A program made the position numbers and the translations under genes. From Erysipelotrichaceae bacterium (GTDB lineage Bacteria > Bacillota_I > Bacilli_A > Erysipelotrichales > Erysipelotrichaceae), in assembly GCA_017454765.1 (NCBI GenBank), contig JAFTCJ010000026.1:41293-105292 (forward strand): 64,000 bases of DNA, given 5' to 3'. The notes beneath the pieces were generated by a model, which saw only the letters and a list, made by a program, of their open reading frames with translations, searched no databases and was not told where the DNA came from. Numbering within the stretch: the stretch's first letter is position 1; the number at the start of each line of letters is the position of its first letter. This document shows, piece by piece, positions 26,117 through 34,739 of the stretch.

Positions 26117-27031
26117 ATGGCTAAACATAAGAATAAAATACAGCTGATGAAGGGTGAGGCCGGCTTCCATTATCTGGCGCTGGTCGTCATGATTCTGCTG
26201 ATGCTGTTCTGTGTCGTTCCGCTGGTCCTGATGCTGACGGTCTCACTGTCATCTGAAGCTTCACTGGTAAAAGGTTACCGCTTCATTCCGTCTGCCTGGT
26301 CTCTGGATGCCTATCTGTTCATGTGGGCCAAGAGAGCTACCATCCTGCGTGCCTACGGTCTGACGATCGTCATTACCATCGTCGGTACGATCATTTCCCT
26401 GATCATGACCTCCATGTTTGCTTATCCTCTGTCAAGGAAGGATTTCAAGCCGAGAAATGTCATCGCGTTTATTCTGTTCTTCACGATGCTGTTCAACGGC
26501 GGCATGGTCGCATCATATATGGTATGGACCAGACTCTTCCATATCAAGGATTCCCTGTGGGCTTACCTGCTGCCGGGTTCCCTGATGGGCGGCATGAACG
26601 TCCTGCTGGTCAGAAACTACTTCAATGCGAATATACCTTATTCCATCATTGAAGCTGCCAGACTTGACGGTGCCCATGACTGGACCATCTATTCCAAGAT
26701 CATGGTCCCGCTGTCAAAGCCGATCATGATCACCATCGGCCTGTTCTCTGCTCTGGGTTACTGGAACAACTGGACAGCCGGTATCTACTACATCAACAAC
26801 CCGAAACTTTATACGATCCAGGTCTACCTGAAGAAGCTGATGGATTCCATCCAGTTCTTAAAGACCACCGACCTTTCCAACGAAGCAGTCCTGCTGGCAC
26901 AGCGTTCACTGCCGACCGAATCCGCACGTATGGCAGTCGCCATCATTGCCCTGATTCCGGTCCTGATCGTCTATCCGTTCATCCAGAAGGAACTGATCAA
27001 AGGTATGGTCGTCGGCGGCGTCAAGGGTTAA
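26117..27031 (+). CDS. ABC importer permease, LplC/YtcP family
   Basis: The 304-residue protein is the second permease of the CUT1-type importer. It has about six helices and the EAA loop EAARLDGAHDW followed by MVPLSKP. AGGAGG precedes the start. Its C-terminal PFIQKELIKGMVVGGVKG is the typical end of this family. It lies directly between the LplB-type permease and a serine hydrolase gene in one operon. Confidence 0.92.
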   Translation: MAKHKNKIQLMKGEAGFHYLALVVMILLMLFCVVPLVLMLTVSLSSEASLVKGYRFIPSAWSLDAYLFMWAKRATILRAYGLTIVITIVGTIISLIMTSMFAYPLSRKDFKPRNVIAFILFFTMLFNGGMVASYMVWTRLFHIKDSLWAYLLPGSLMGGMNVLLVRNYFNANIPYSIIEAARLDGAHDWTIYSKIMVPLSKPIMITIGLFSALGYWNNWTAGIYYINNPKLYTIQVYLKKLMDSIQFLKTTDLSNEAVLLAQRSLPTESARMAVAIIALIPVLIVYPFIQKELIKGMVVGGVKG

Positions 27032-27043
27032 GGAGCACAGACA

Positions 27044-28543
27044 ATGAATTATCGCAAACCTTTTGAGCATGCGACGCCTGAAGAAATGGGCGTCAGCAGT
27101 GCTCTGATACTGGAATATATTGAAAATCTGGAAAGATCTCAGACCGAAATGCACGGTCTGATGATCATGCGTCACAACAAGATGATCACCGAGGGCTGGT
27201 GGACTCCTTACGGACCCAATCTCCGTCACGGTCTGCAGTCTCATACCAAGACCTATGCGGCCACCGCTGTCGGTATCGCCTATACCGAAGGACTGGTAAA
27301 GCTTGATGAAAGGATCATCGACATCTTCCCGGACGAATCTCCGGAAGATCCCAGTGAAAATCTCAAGCTTCTGACAGTCAGAGATGTATTATGCATGGGC
27401 TGCGGCATGGATACCATGCCCAGACCTTCCAAGGACTGGATCAGGGACTTCCTGGCAACTCCGGTCAATCACAAACCGGGCACGACTTACATGTACAACT
27501 CCACCGGTTCCACGCTTTTAGGTGCGATCGTACGTCAGAAGACCGGTCTGGGTCTCTTCGATTATCTCAAACCGCGTCTGTTTGACAAGATCGGCATCAA
27601 CTACGACAACCTGCGCTGCATGTGCATGCCTGACGGTATGGAAGTCGGCGGCGGCGGCATGTATGCGACGACCGAAGACAACTTCCGTCTGATGAAGCTC
27701 TATGCCGACGGCGGTGTCTGGGAAGGCGAAAGGATCCTGGCTGAGGATTATGTGAAACTGGCAACGACGAATCAGAACGATTCTGCGACTGAGTCCATCA
27801 ACAATCCGGAAGCTTCTGACAACTTCCTGGGCTACGGTTTCCAGATCTGGATGTGCAAGCCGCACCGCGCCTACAGAGCTGACGGTGCCATGGGTCAGTT
27901 TACGATCGTACTGCCTGACCAGGATATGGAGATCGCCATCACCGAGACGGCAGTCGGAGCACACTGGGCACAGAGTACGCTGGATATCACCTGGGACTTC
28001 ATTGAGAAGATCAGCCAGAGCGAAGCTCTGCCGGCAGATGAAGAGGCCTATGACAGACTGTGCAGGAAGCTTCACAGACTCAACATCGGCAATCCGGAAT
28101 GTCAGCCGTTTTCTCCGACAGTCGAAAAGATCAGCGGAAAGAAATACAAAGTCAGCAGCGGCGATCTGACGCCGTTCGGATTCAACTTCATGACCGGTCA
28201 GAAAGCTGACGGTATCGATGTCTTCTCTCTGGATTTTGATGATTATGGTTTCGTCTGGAACTTCGTCACCAGATCCGGAAGAGAGGAAAAGATCAGATTC
28301 AGCACCAGCGGTACAAGATTCACAAATCTCTTAGGCAAGAAGGAAGACATGACTCAGCTTTATCTGGGTGATGCTTACTGGAAAGATGAGAATACCCTGG
28401 TCATGCACGGACGCTGGGTCGAGACCTGCATCCAGGATACTTATGTGCTGAAGTTTGACGGAGACAGTTTAAGTGTCGAACCTGATAATAATTCAGCCTT
28501 CCGGTTCTTCAAACCGGAACCGATCGTGATCGAAAAACTGTAA
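27044..28543 (+). CDS. Serine hydrolase, class C beta-lactamase-like
   Basis: This 499-residue protein belongs to the beta-lactamase/penicillin-binding fold. Ser66 in SHTK is the SxxK nucleophile motif, and MYNSTGS near 149 supplies the second motif. The first ~340 residues form the catalytic domain, followed by a beta-rich C-terminal region. Cytoplasmic members of this family (EstB-like) are esterases. It has no signal peptide, which argues against a cell-wall role. It sits 12 bases after the second permease gene, so it is likely to process the imported compound. Confidence 0.8.
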   Translation: MNYRKPFEHATPEEMGVSSALILEYIENLERSQTEMHGLMIMRHNKMITEGWWTPYGPNLRHGLQSHTKTYAATAVGIAYTEGLVKLDERIIDIFPDESPEDPSENLKLLTVRDVLCMGCGMDTMPRPSKDWIRDFLATPVNHKPGTTYMYNSTGSTLLGAIVRQKTGLGLFDYLKPRLFDKIGINYDNLRCMCMPDGMEVGGGGMYATTEDNFRLMKLYADGGVWEGERILAEDYVKLATTNQNDSATESINNPEASDNFLGYGFQIWMCKPHRAYRADGAMGQFTIVLPDQDMEIAITETAVGAHWAQSTLDITWDFIEKISQSEALPADEEAYDRLCRKLHRLNIGNPECQPFSPTVEKISGKKYKVSSGDLTPFGFNFMTGQKADGIDVFSLDFDDYGFVWNFVTRSGREEKIRFSTSGTRFTNLLGKKEDMTQLYLGDAYWKDENTLVMHGRWVETCIQDTYVLKFDGDSLSVEPDNNSAFRFFKPEPIVIEKL

Positions 28544-28549
28544 AACAAA

Positions 28550-28573
28550 ATGGTCCACGAAGGTGGACCATTA
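28550..28573 (+). terminator. Hairpin after the serine hydrolase gene
   Basis: A 9-bp stem ATGGTCCAC/GTGGACCAT with a GAAG loop is followed by TAATTAA rather than a run of T. It may be an mRNA-stabilising or processing hairpin between genes instead of a full terminator. Confidence 0.4.
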
Positions 28574-28589
28574 ATTAAGAAGGGATATT

Positions 28590-29450
28590 ATGGGAAAAAG
28601 ATTTGATGCGCTTTTGTTTCCGGGATTCAAGACAAAAGCATTTACCTTGAGTTATGACGACGGCGTCATACAGGACCGCAGGCTTGTAAAGATCTTCAAC
28701 GAACATCAGGTCAGGTGCACGTTCAATCTCAACTACGGCACACTGGACCATGAAGAGATCATTCCTTCTCCAAGCGGAAGGAAAGTCGATATCTCCCGGG
28801 TAAAGAAAGAAGAGGTCTTTTCACTTTATGAAGGACATGAAGTCGGCGGCCACGGTCTTTATCATTCCGACATTGCTTCCCTGGGTTCGCCTTACGCCAT
28901 GTACGAGATCATCGAAGACAAGGCGGGACTGGAGTCTCTGGTGAAGAAACCATTAAGGATGTTTGCCTATCCCTTCGGTATTTTCGATGATGAACTGAAA
29001 GATCTGCTGAAGAAAGCCGGATACAAGGGCGCCAGAACGATCAGGTCGACACATTCTTTTTCCCTGCCTGAAGATCCCTATGAACTGAATCCGACCTGCC
29101 ATCACAATGATGAGAAACTGATGGAACTCGCAAAGGATTTTATCGAAAAACCTTCTTTCAGGACACAGCTGTTCTATGTCTGGGGTCATGCCTATGAGTT
29201 TGACGGAGCCGATAACTGGCAGAAGATGGAGGAATTTGTTTCCTATATCAGCGGCCATGAGGACATCTGGTATGCGACCAATTCCGAGATCCTTTCATAT
29301 ATGGAAGCTTATCAGAAACTGGAATACAGCGCTGACGGTTCGATGATCTTCAATCCGACATCAACGGATATTTACCTGATGACTTCTTTCAGGACCAGAG
29401 AATGTCTGAAGGCCGGGGAACTGACATACATACAGGAGACAGGTCTCTAA
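28590..29450 (+). CDS. Polysaccharide deacetylase, CE4/NodB family
   Basis: The 286-residue protein has the NodB homology motifs: SYDDG (21-25) with the catalytic and metal aspartates 23/24, and HGLYH (His88 and His92) as zinc ligands. A later TCHHND and WGHAYEF give further motif positions. CE4 enzymes remove N- or O-acetyl groups from sugars. No signal peptide is present, which is unusual for enzymes that act on walls or polymers and agrees with an intracellular small substrate. AGAAGGGA precedes the start. The next gene begins 2 bases after. Confidence 0.85.
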   Translation: MGKRFDALLFPGFKTKAFTLSYDDGVIQDRRLVKIFNEHQVRCTFNLNYGTLDHEEIIPSPSGRKVDISRVKKEEVFSLYEGHEVGGHGLYHSDIASLGSPYAMYEIIEDKAGLESLVKKPLRMFAYPFGIFDDELKDLLKKAGYKGARTIRSTHSFSLPEDPYELNPTCHHNDEKLMELAKDFIEKPSFRTQLFYVWGHAYEFDGADNWQKMEEFVSYISGHEDIWYATNSEILSYMEAYQKLEYSADGSMIFNPTSTDIYLMTSFRTRECLKAGELTYIQETGL

Positions 29451-29451
29451 G

Positions 29452-30174
29452 ATGAATTACAACAATCCTTTCATCAAGATGCTGGAAAGTGCTGCCAACA
29501 TGCTGATCGTCAGTTTTCTGTGGCTGCTGTTTTCGCTTCCTCTGGTCACTGTCGTTTCTTCATCAGCGGCACTGTTTCACACCACCAACAAGATCATCTT
29601 CGGACCGGGAAGAGGGAAAGGTGTCTTCAAAGATTTTTTCGATTCCTACAAGGAGAATCTGATTCCGGGCATCAAGCTGAGTCTGATCATCCTGGTCTGC
29701 ATCGCTTTTGTTGCCGAGGGACTGTGGACCGGCTATCAGATCTGGAGGATCAGTATCTGGGGCATGCTTTATATGATGCTGGGCATACTGATCACTTTTG
29801 TTTTTGTGATCACGCTCGTCCATATCCCGCCGGTACTGTCGAGATTCGATGCGCCGATATCATCAATCATCCGCATGGCTGTCTATTTTGCGATCCGCAA
29901 GCCGCTTCGTTCGATACTGTTTGCGTTCCTGTTTCTGGCCATGATCTATTCGATCGAAGCGTTCCCGCTGGCTTTACTGATCGTGCCGGCAGTCTATGCC
30001 GATCTGATCAGGGGACCTTTGGATAAAGATATGACCCTCTTTGCACAGGAACACGATCTGGAGAAAGACAGCGAGCAGGAGCAGGAGGAAGAACTTTTGG
30101 AAGAAGAGGGTCTTTCGGCACTTGATCTGGAAGAAAGATTTGCGAAAGAAGAAAAGAAAGGGAAGGATCAATGA
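29452..30174 (+). CDS. YesL-like membrane protein (DUF624)
   Basis: The 240-residue protein has four to five membrane helices and the DUF624 pattern: an N-terminal MNYNNPFIKMLESAANM, SLPLVTV, and GPGRGKGVFKDFF. YesL proteins are of unknown function but are regularly found next to YesM/YesN and LplB/YtcP systems, as here. The C-terminal ~40 residues are strongly acidic and probably cytoplasmic. It overlaps the ATPase gene by 4 bases. Confidence 0.85.
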   Translation: MNYNNPFIKMLESAANMLIVSFLWLLFSLPLVTVVSSSAALFHTTNKIIFGPGRGKGVFKDFFDSYKENLIPGIKLSLIILVCIAFVAEGLWTGYQIWRISIWGMLYMMLGILITFVFVITLVHIPPVLSRFDAPISSIIRMAVYFAIRKPLRSILFAFLFLAMIYSIEAFPLALLIVPAVYADLIRGPLDKDMTLFAQEHDLEKDSEQEQEEELLEEEGLSALDLEERFAKEEKKGKDQ

Positions 30175-31325
30175 CACGCATCGTTCTGCAGGATGTGACC
30201 ATGATTTATCCGTTTGAAAAGGTAAGCGGTCTTTTCGACAGGAAGCAGAAGAAACTGATCCTGGAACAGCAGAAAAACATGCCTTACACTTCCAATGAAG
30301 GTGTCATCGCCCTTCAGCATTTCAGCAGTGTCATCAATGACGGTGAATTCGCCGTCATATTAGGCCCTTCCGGTTCGGGCAAGAGCACTTTGCTCAGGAT
30401 CATTGCCGGTCTGGAAAGACCGACACTGGGAAAAGTGTATTTTGATGATGAAGAATATAACAATGTGAAGCCTGAAGACAGGGATGTGGCGATGGTCTTT
30501 CAGAATTATTCCCTGTATCCCAATCAGAGCGTCTATGAGAATATCTCCTTTCCTCTGCAGGTGAAGCACACACCGCGGGAAGAGATCGACGCAGAAGTGA
30601 AGAAGATCTGCGAGCTGCTTGGATTGAGCAGAAAACTGGAAAGTCTCCCGCAGGATCTTTCCGGCGGTGAAAAACAGAGGGTGGCGATCGCCCGTTCGCT
30701 GATCAAAAAACCTTCAGTTCTCCTGCTGGATGAACCGTTCTCCAATCTCGATGTCATCATGCGCCGCAATCTGCGCACTCAGCTCAAGAAGCTGCATCAG
30801 GCTTACCATACGACTTTTGTCTACGTGACACACGATCAGTATGATGCGCTTTCTTTGGCAGAGAAGATCATCATCCTCAAAGACGGTATCAAACAGATGG
30901 ATGACAGGGCAGCGGAAGTCTTCCTTCATCCCGTCAACCGTTTCTGTGCGGAGTTTGTTTCCTCCCCGATCATGAATATCTTTGAAGATGTCGAGGTGAA
31001 AAAGGACAGTTTCTCTCTGTTTGGCAAGCAATATCAGCTGACGCCTTCACGGAAGAAACATCTCGGCAAAGAAAAGAAAGTGACAGTAGGCATCAGGGGA
31101 AGCAACATCCATGCCGGCAAAGAGGGCATCGAAGCTGTCGTGGACTATACGGAAGTCATCGAAGCGGATCTGATCATTCATGCAAAGATCGATGATCAGC
31201 GTTTTGTGATCGCTGAGAAATACAAAGAAGATAAAGAGACCCGCTATCTGCAGGGTCAGAAGATATATGTGACTTTTGATGAAGACTGTTTCCATCTCTT
31301 TGATGAAAACGGCGACAGGATATAG
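30171..31325 (+). CDS. Second sugar ABC ATPase, MsmK/UgpC-like
   Basis: This 384-residue ATPase has Walker A GPSGSGKS (65-72), signature LSGGE (163-167), Walker B LLLDEP (184-189), and a C-terminal regulatory domain that is more diverged than in the protein at 5387. As there, a charged insert (about 18-45) splits the first two strands. Its place in the operon behind the permeases suggests it is the dedicated ATPase of this importer, while the first may be shared. It starts inside the end of the YesL-like gene. Confidence 0.87.
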   Translation: MTRIVLQDVTMIYPFEKVSGLFDRKQKKLILEQQKNMPYTSNEGVIALQHFSSVINDGEFAVILGPSGSGKSTLLRIIAGLERPTLGKVYFDDEEYNNVKPEDRDVAMVFQNYSLYPNQSVYENISFPLQVKHTPREEIDAEVKKICELLGLSRKLESLPQDLSGGEKQRVAIARSLIKKPSVLLLDEPFSNLDVIMRRNLRTQLKKLHQAYHTTFVYVTHDQYDALSLAEKIIILKDGIKQMDDRAAEVFLHPVNRFCAEFVSSPIMNIFEDVEVKKDSFSLFGKQYQLTPSRKKHLGKEKKVTVGIRGSNIHAGKEGIEAVVDYTEVIEADLIIHAKIDDQRFVIAEKYKEDKETRYLQGQKIYVTFDEDCFHLFDENGDRI

Positions 31326-31335
31326 GAGGAGAAAG

Positions 31336-32679
31336 ATGCTGGATATCGTAAATACCAGATACGGAAAAGTGAAGTCAGTTGCATCCAATGCCGGATATGC
31401 GCTGTTTCGGGGCGTTCCATATGCCAGGCCTCCTGTAGGCGAGAGGCGTTTCAAGGCACCGGAAGAACCCGAAGCCTGGGAAGGTGTCAGGGTCTGTGAT
31501 ACTTACGGTCCTGCGTGTGTGCAGTTTGACCGCTGGGATACCGCTACCGATGATGTCACCGATGACAGCGGTCATCCGTATATCAGGATCAAAAACTATC
31601 CTTATCCGCCGAAGATGTCAGAGGACTGTCTTTATCTGAATATCTATACGCCGGCGGAAAGTGAAAATGATAAGTTGCCGGTCATGATGTATATCCACGG
31701 CGGCGGCTGTCAGCAGTGGTACGGTTCCGATTATGAGTATTGCGGAGACAAATTCTGTGAAAAGGGCTGCATCCTCGTCAATATCACATACCGGCTCAAT
31801 GTCTTCGGTTTCTATACCAGTCCGCTGCTGGATGCAGAAGCGCAATACGGCAGCAGCGGCAATTACGGTCTGCTGGACCAGATCGCTGCTCTGAAATGGA
31901 TCTATGAGAACATCGATCATTTCGGAGGCGATCATGAAAACATCACTGTCTTCGGCCAGTCATCCGGCGGCCGTTCGACCTTATGTCTTCTGTGTTCTCC
32001 TTTGACCAGAGGCATGATCCGTCATGTATCGATACAGTCAGCGGGAGGGATCGGACGTTTCATGTCCGACCGCAGCAAGGAAGAATGCAACAAAGCAGGT
32101 GTCAGATTCATGGAATCCGTGGGTTGCAGGAGTATTGAAGAGATGAGACAGCTGCCCTGGGAGGTTCTCAGGGACGCAAATGACAGACTTGGTTTCCATG
32201 ACGGTTTCAATATCTGCGAAGACGGATATGTACTGCCGAAGAGCGTTGACGAATGCTTTTTCGCTGATCAGCTTCCGGAGAATGTCGATATCATCATCGG
32301 CTGCACGGCTGATGAAGGCCCCAACGGGAAGCGATCGATCTTCGGTTTCAATATGCAGACCCAGATCAGGGAACTCTGCGATGTCTTCAGCAGGAATCAT
32401 CCGGGAAGGATCTTTGCCTATGTCTTTGATCAGACACAGCCCGGAGATGACGTGGGCGTTCCGCACTCCTGCGACAACCGTTATCAGTTCGGCACACTGG
32501 ACGGATCGTGGAGACCTTATACGGAAGAAGACCGGCATCTGAGCGATGAAATGCTGGGATACTGGTCCAACTTTGCGAAGACAGGCGATCCCAACGGTGA
32601 GGGTCTTGAGACATGGGAAGCCTATGATGAAAACAAGCAGTTCCTGTGGCTGAAGGGATCAGGTTGTTTGATGAAGTGA
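31336..32679 (+). CDS. Type-B carboxylesterase, second copy
   Basis: The 447-residue enzyme has GVPYARPPVGERRF near 26-39, HGGG (121-124) and the elbow GQSSG (208-212, Ser210). It is about 85 residues shorter than the type-B enzyme at 16920. There is no signal peptide. The start at 31336 is set by AGGAGG; an earlier in-frame ATG lies within the ATPase gene. It is the last gene of the catabolic locus. The next gene has its own promoter inside the short gap. Confidence 0.85.
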   Translation: MLDIVNTRYGKVKSVASNAGYALFRGVPYARPPVGERRFKAPEEPEAWEGVRVCDTYGPACVQFDRWDTATDDVTDDSGHPYIRIKNYPYPPKMSEDCLYLNIYTPAESENDKLPVMMYIHGGGCQQWYGSDYEYCGDKFCEKGCILVNITYRLNVFGFYTSPLLDAEAQYGSSGNYGLLDQIAALKWIYENIDHFGGDHENITVFGQSSGGRSTLCLLCSPLTRGMIRHVSIQSAGGIGRFMSDRSKEECNKAGVRFMESVGCRSIEEMRQLPWEVLRDANDRLGFHDGFNICEDGYVLPKSVDECFFADQLPENVDIIIGCTADEGPNGKRSIFGFNMQTQIRELCDVFSRNHPGRIFAYVFDQTQPGDDVGVPHSCDNRYQFGTLDGSWRPYTEEDRHLSDEMLGYWSNFAKTGDPNGEGLETWEAYDENKQFLWLKGSGCLMK

Positions 32680-32695
32680 ATTTCTGTTGTATAAT
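32668..32695 (+). promoter_or_regulatory. Promoter of divIC, leaderless arrangement
   Basis: TTGATG (32668-32673) and a perfect TATAAT (32690-32695) are 16 bp apart. The ATG of divIC begins 7 bases after the -10 box, so transcription should start at or next to the start codon. No ribosome site is present. Confidence 0.65.
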
Positions 32696-32701
32696 AGTGA
32701 C

Positions 32702-33004
32702 ATGGCTAAAAAAAGCAAGAAAAAGAAAAAAGGCAGTATCATTTCAAAACTGATCTCCATCGTTCTGATCGTTGCGGCGATCACGATCCTGACCAGTGTT
32801 CTGGAAAAGATATATAAGATGTTCACCCTGCAGCAGCAGGCGAAGGTCGTTGAAGCAGAGCTGGAAGCGCTGCGTGATGAGAATGCTTCTCTGACCTCGA
32901 CCAAGGAGAAGCTGGAGGATCCGGAGTATGTCCAGACATATGCCAGGGGTGAATATATGTTTTCCAAGGGAGATGAAAAGGTATTCTATCTGCCCGGAGA
33001 CTAA
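32702..33004 (+). CDS. divIC: Septum formation initiator, DivIC/FtsL-like
   Basis: The 100-residue protein has a lysine-rich cytoplasmic N-terminus, one membrane helix (about 15-35), and an extracellular coiled coil, then the DivIC pattern LEDPEYVQTYARGEYMF. DivIC forms a complex with DivIB and FtsL that controls septal peptidoglycan synthesis. In many Firmicutes it lies beside rqcP; here it is 32 kb away, before nudF. The start ATG follows a -10 box by 6 bases. A terminator follows. Confidence 0.75.
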   Translation: MAKKSKKKKKGSIISKLISIVLIVAAITILTSVLEKIYKMFTLQQQAKVVEAELEALRDENASLTSTKEKLEDPEYVQTYARGEYMFSKGDEKVFYLPGD

Positions 33005-33024
33005 AGAAATCATATTGTTATGAT

Positions 33025-33052
33025 TAAGGCGGCAGGAATGCCGCTTTTTTTC
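33025..33052 (+). terminator. Intrinsic terminator of divIC
   Basis: The stem GCGGCA/TGCCGC with a GGAA loop is followed by seven T. It lies in the gap before nudF. Confidence 0.8.
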
Positions 33053-33115
33053 TGCAAAAATGAAGAAAAGAAAAATAGTACAATGATAATGGAACAAAGG
33101 AACAGGGTAATCAGA

Positions 33116-33643
33116 ATGGAAAAAAGATTGAAGAGAGAACCGATCTATGACGGCAAAGTCATCCATGTTTTCAGGGATACAGTCGAGATCGATGACGGGA
33201 AACAGGCCTATCGGGAAATCGTTGAACATAACGGCGGTGTCTGTATCGCCCTAGAGAAAGACGGGACTTATTTCATGGTCAGCCAGTATCGCTATGCACT
33301 GGGAAAACAGATGCTGGAATTTCCGGCCGGCAAGATCGAAAAAGGAGAGGATCCCGATGATGCGATCCTGAGAGAAGTGATCGAAGAGACCGGATATCAG
33401 GCGGAAGGGATCAGAAAACTGGGAAGCATCATTCCGACCTGCGGATATTGCACGGAACGGATCCATCTGTATTATGCCAAGGCAGGAAAGAAGCTCGGCC
33501 AGCATCTTGATGAGGATGAAAGGATCGATCTGCTCAGATATACACCCGAACAGATCAGAGAGATGATCAGAAACGGCGAGATCGACGACGCCAAGACGAT
33601 CGCCCTGATGTATCATCTGGAGGCCGAAGGAAAAGATGCTTGA
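33116..33643 (+). CDS. nudF: ADP-ribose pyrophosphatase, Nudix hydrolase
   Basis: The 175-residue protein has a complete Nudix box (GX5EX7REUXEEXGU) that begins AGKIEKGE and ends REVIEETGY. The opening MEKRLKREPIYDGKV is typical of NudF, which splits ADP-ribose into AMP and ribose 5-phosphate. I place the start at 33116 by this opening and a weak CAGGG upstream; two earlier in-frame ATGs follow directly on a TACAAT box (33079-33084). It overlaps the next gene by 8 bases. Confidence 0.85.
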   Translation: MEKRLKREPIYDGKVIHVFRDTVEIDDGKQAYREIVEHNGGVCIALEKDGTYFMVSQYRYALGKQMLEFPAGKIEKGEDPDDAILREVIEETGYQAEGIRKLGSIIPTCGYCTERIHLYYAKAGKKLGQHLDEDERIDLLRYTPEQIREMIRNGEIDDAKTIALMYHLEAEGKDA

Positions 33644-34421
33644 TTTTGAGAAACTGATCAGCGGACCGCAGGGCGGAAAGGATCAGGTTGAAGCATATCT
33701 TCTTGATTTCTTTTCAAAGAAAAACCGGAAGGATTATCAGATCGATCCCGATACCGATGAGGATCAGAGAAAAGCGATCCGGATCATGTTTGAATCAAAA
33801 AAGGATCTTCCGGAAAGAGCTGAACTGGCTCTGTCTCACGATCCTCTGTGCCTGGAGGCTTTCTTTGTCTATTACCTTTTAAGTGAAGATGTCTTTGTCA
33901 ATTACCGTTTCAGATCTTACTATGATCAGATCAGTCATTTCGGCGATCTTTCAGATTATCAGAAAAAGTGTTATCTGAAGATCCTGGATTTTTATGTGGA
34001 ATTCCTTCTGGATATCGGCAATTATACTACGGCCATCAAGGTACAGAAACAGATCCTGAAACTGGGCGGAAAAAGCGAAAGAGATATCGACCGTCTTTGT
34101 TTCATGTACTGCATGATCGAAAAGGCGGATGATCTCTACAGGCTTTATCTGGATCAAGCATTTAACGCCTATGATTATCTGCTTCTGATCGTGACCCTGC
34201 TGAAGCATGAGGATACTCTGAAGGCGGCGGAAGTCGTTGAAGACATGCTGAAGAACGTGAAGTATGCGGAATATCTGGATCATCTCTGGGACCTGGATGA
34301 GAAGGACAGCGAACAGGAAGCTTTCTATCAGACCGTGGAGGACTGCTACGAATATATCAGCGCTATTCCGGATTTTTTCACTTTCATCAGCCAGGTGCAT
34401 CATCCTGTTGCTGAAGAGTGA
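33636..34421 (+). CDS. Unknown helical repeat-like protein
   Basis: I do not recognise a family. The 261-residue protein is acidic and almost wholly helical by eye, with paired helices that recall TPR-type repeats (for example around YLKILDFYVEFLLDIGNYTTA). There is no signal peptide or membrane helix. It overlaps nudF and is followed after 21 bases by a separately promoted gene. It may be a protein-binding scaffold. Confidence 0.5.
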   Translation: MLDFEKLISGPQGGKDQVEAYLLDFFSKKNRKDYQIDPDTDEDQRKAIRIMFESKKDLPERAELALSHDPLCLEAFFVYYLLSEDVFVNYRFRSYYDQISHFGDLSDYQKKCYLKILDFYVEFLLDIGNYTTAIKVQKQILKLGGKSERDIDRLCFMYCMIEKADDLYRLYLDQAFNAYDYLLLIVTLLKHEDTLKAAEVVEDMLKNVKYAEYLDHLWDLDEKDSEQEAFYQTVEDCYEYISAIPDFFTFISQVHHPVAEE

Positions 34422-34427
34422 AAGTGC

Positions 34428-34433
34428 TATAAT
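34428..34433 (+). promoter_or_regulatory. -10 box just before the gene at 34443
   Basis: A perfect TATAAT ends 9 bases before the ATG. The predicted start of transcription leaves a leader of about 3 nt. The -35 match (TGTTGC at 34406-34411, 16-bp spacer) is weak. Confidence 0.5.
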
Positions 34434-34442
34434 AGGGATAAC

Positions 34443-34739
34443 ATGAATATTGATATTGAGAAAATCAGGGAAGTAAAGGAAGAACTGGATGCATTGAATC
34501 CCAATGATATCCTTTATATCGAAGAAGACGGAAAGGCGAAGTATGCGGTCGTACCGATCGAGCTTTTTGATCAGCTTGAGGACGTCCTGACGATGATGAA
34601 CACGCCTTTTGATACTTCGGTGAGGATCGCTGCACCCGATGAGATCGACCTGACTTACGACGAGTACGAACGGATCAAGAAGCAGATCATGGAAGCCGTG
34701 GAAAAGACTTTCATGCCCAAACCGGAGAAGCTGAACTGA
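34443..34739 (+). CDS. Small acidic protein, unknown
   Basis: This 98-residue protein is not recognised. A middle part, KYAVVPIELFDQLEDVL, resembles the Phd/YefM antitoxin fold, but no toxin gene follows; the next gene is tmk, whose ATG shares the last base of this stop. A regulatory or nucleotide-metabolism role is possible. It seems to lead the tmk-holB-ricT-rsmI operon. Confidence 0.5.
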   Translation: MNIDIEKIREVKEELDALNPNDILYIEEDGKAKYAVVPIELFDQLEDVLTMMNTPFDTSVRIAAPDEIDLTYDEYERIKKQIMEAVEKTFMPKPEKLN

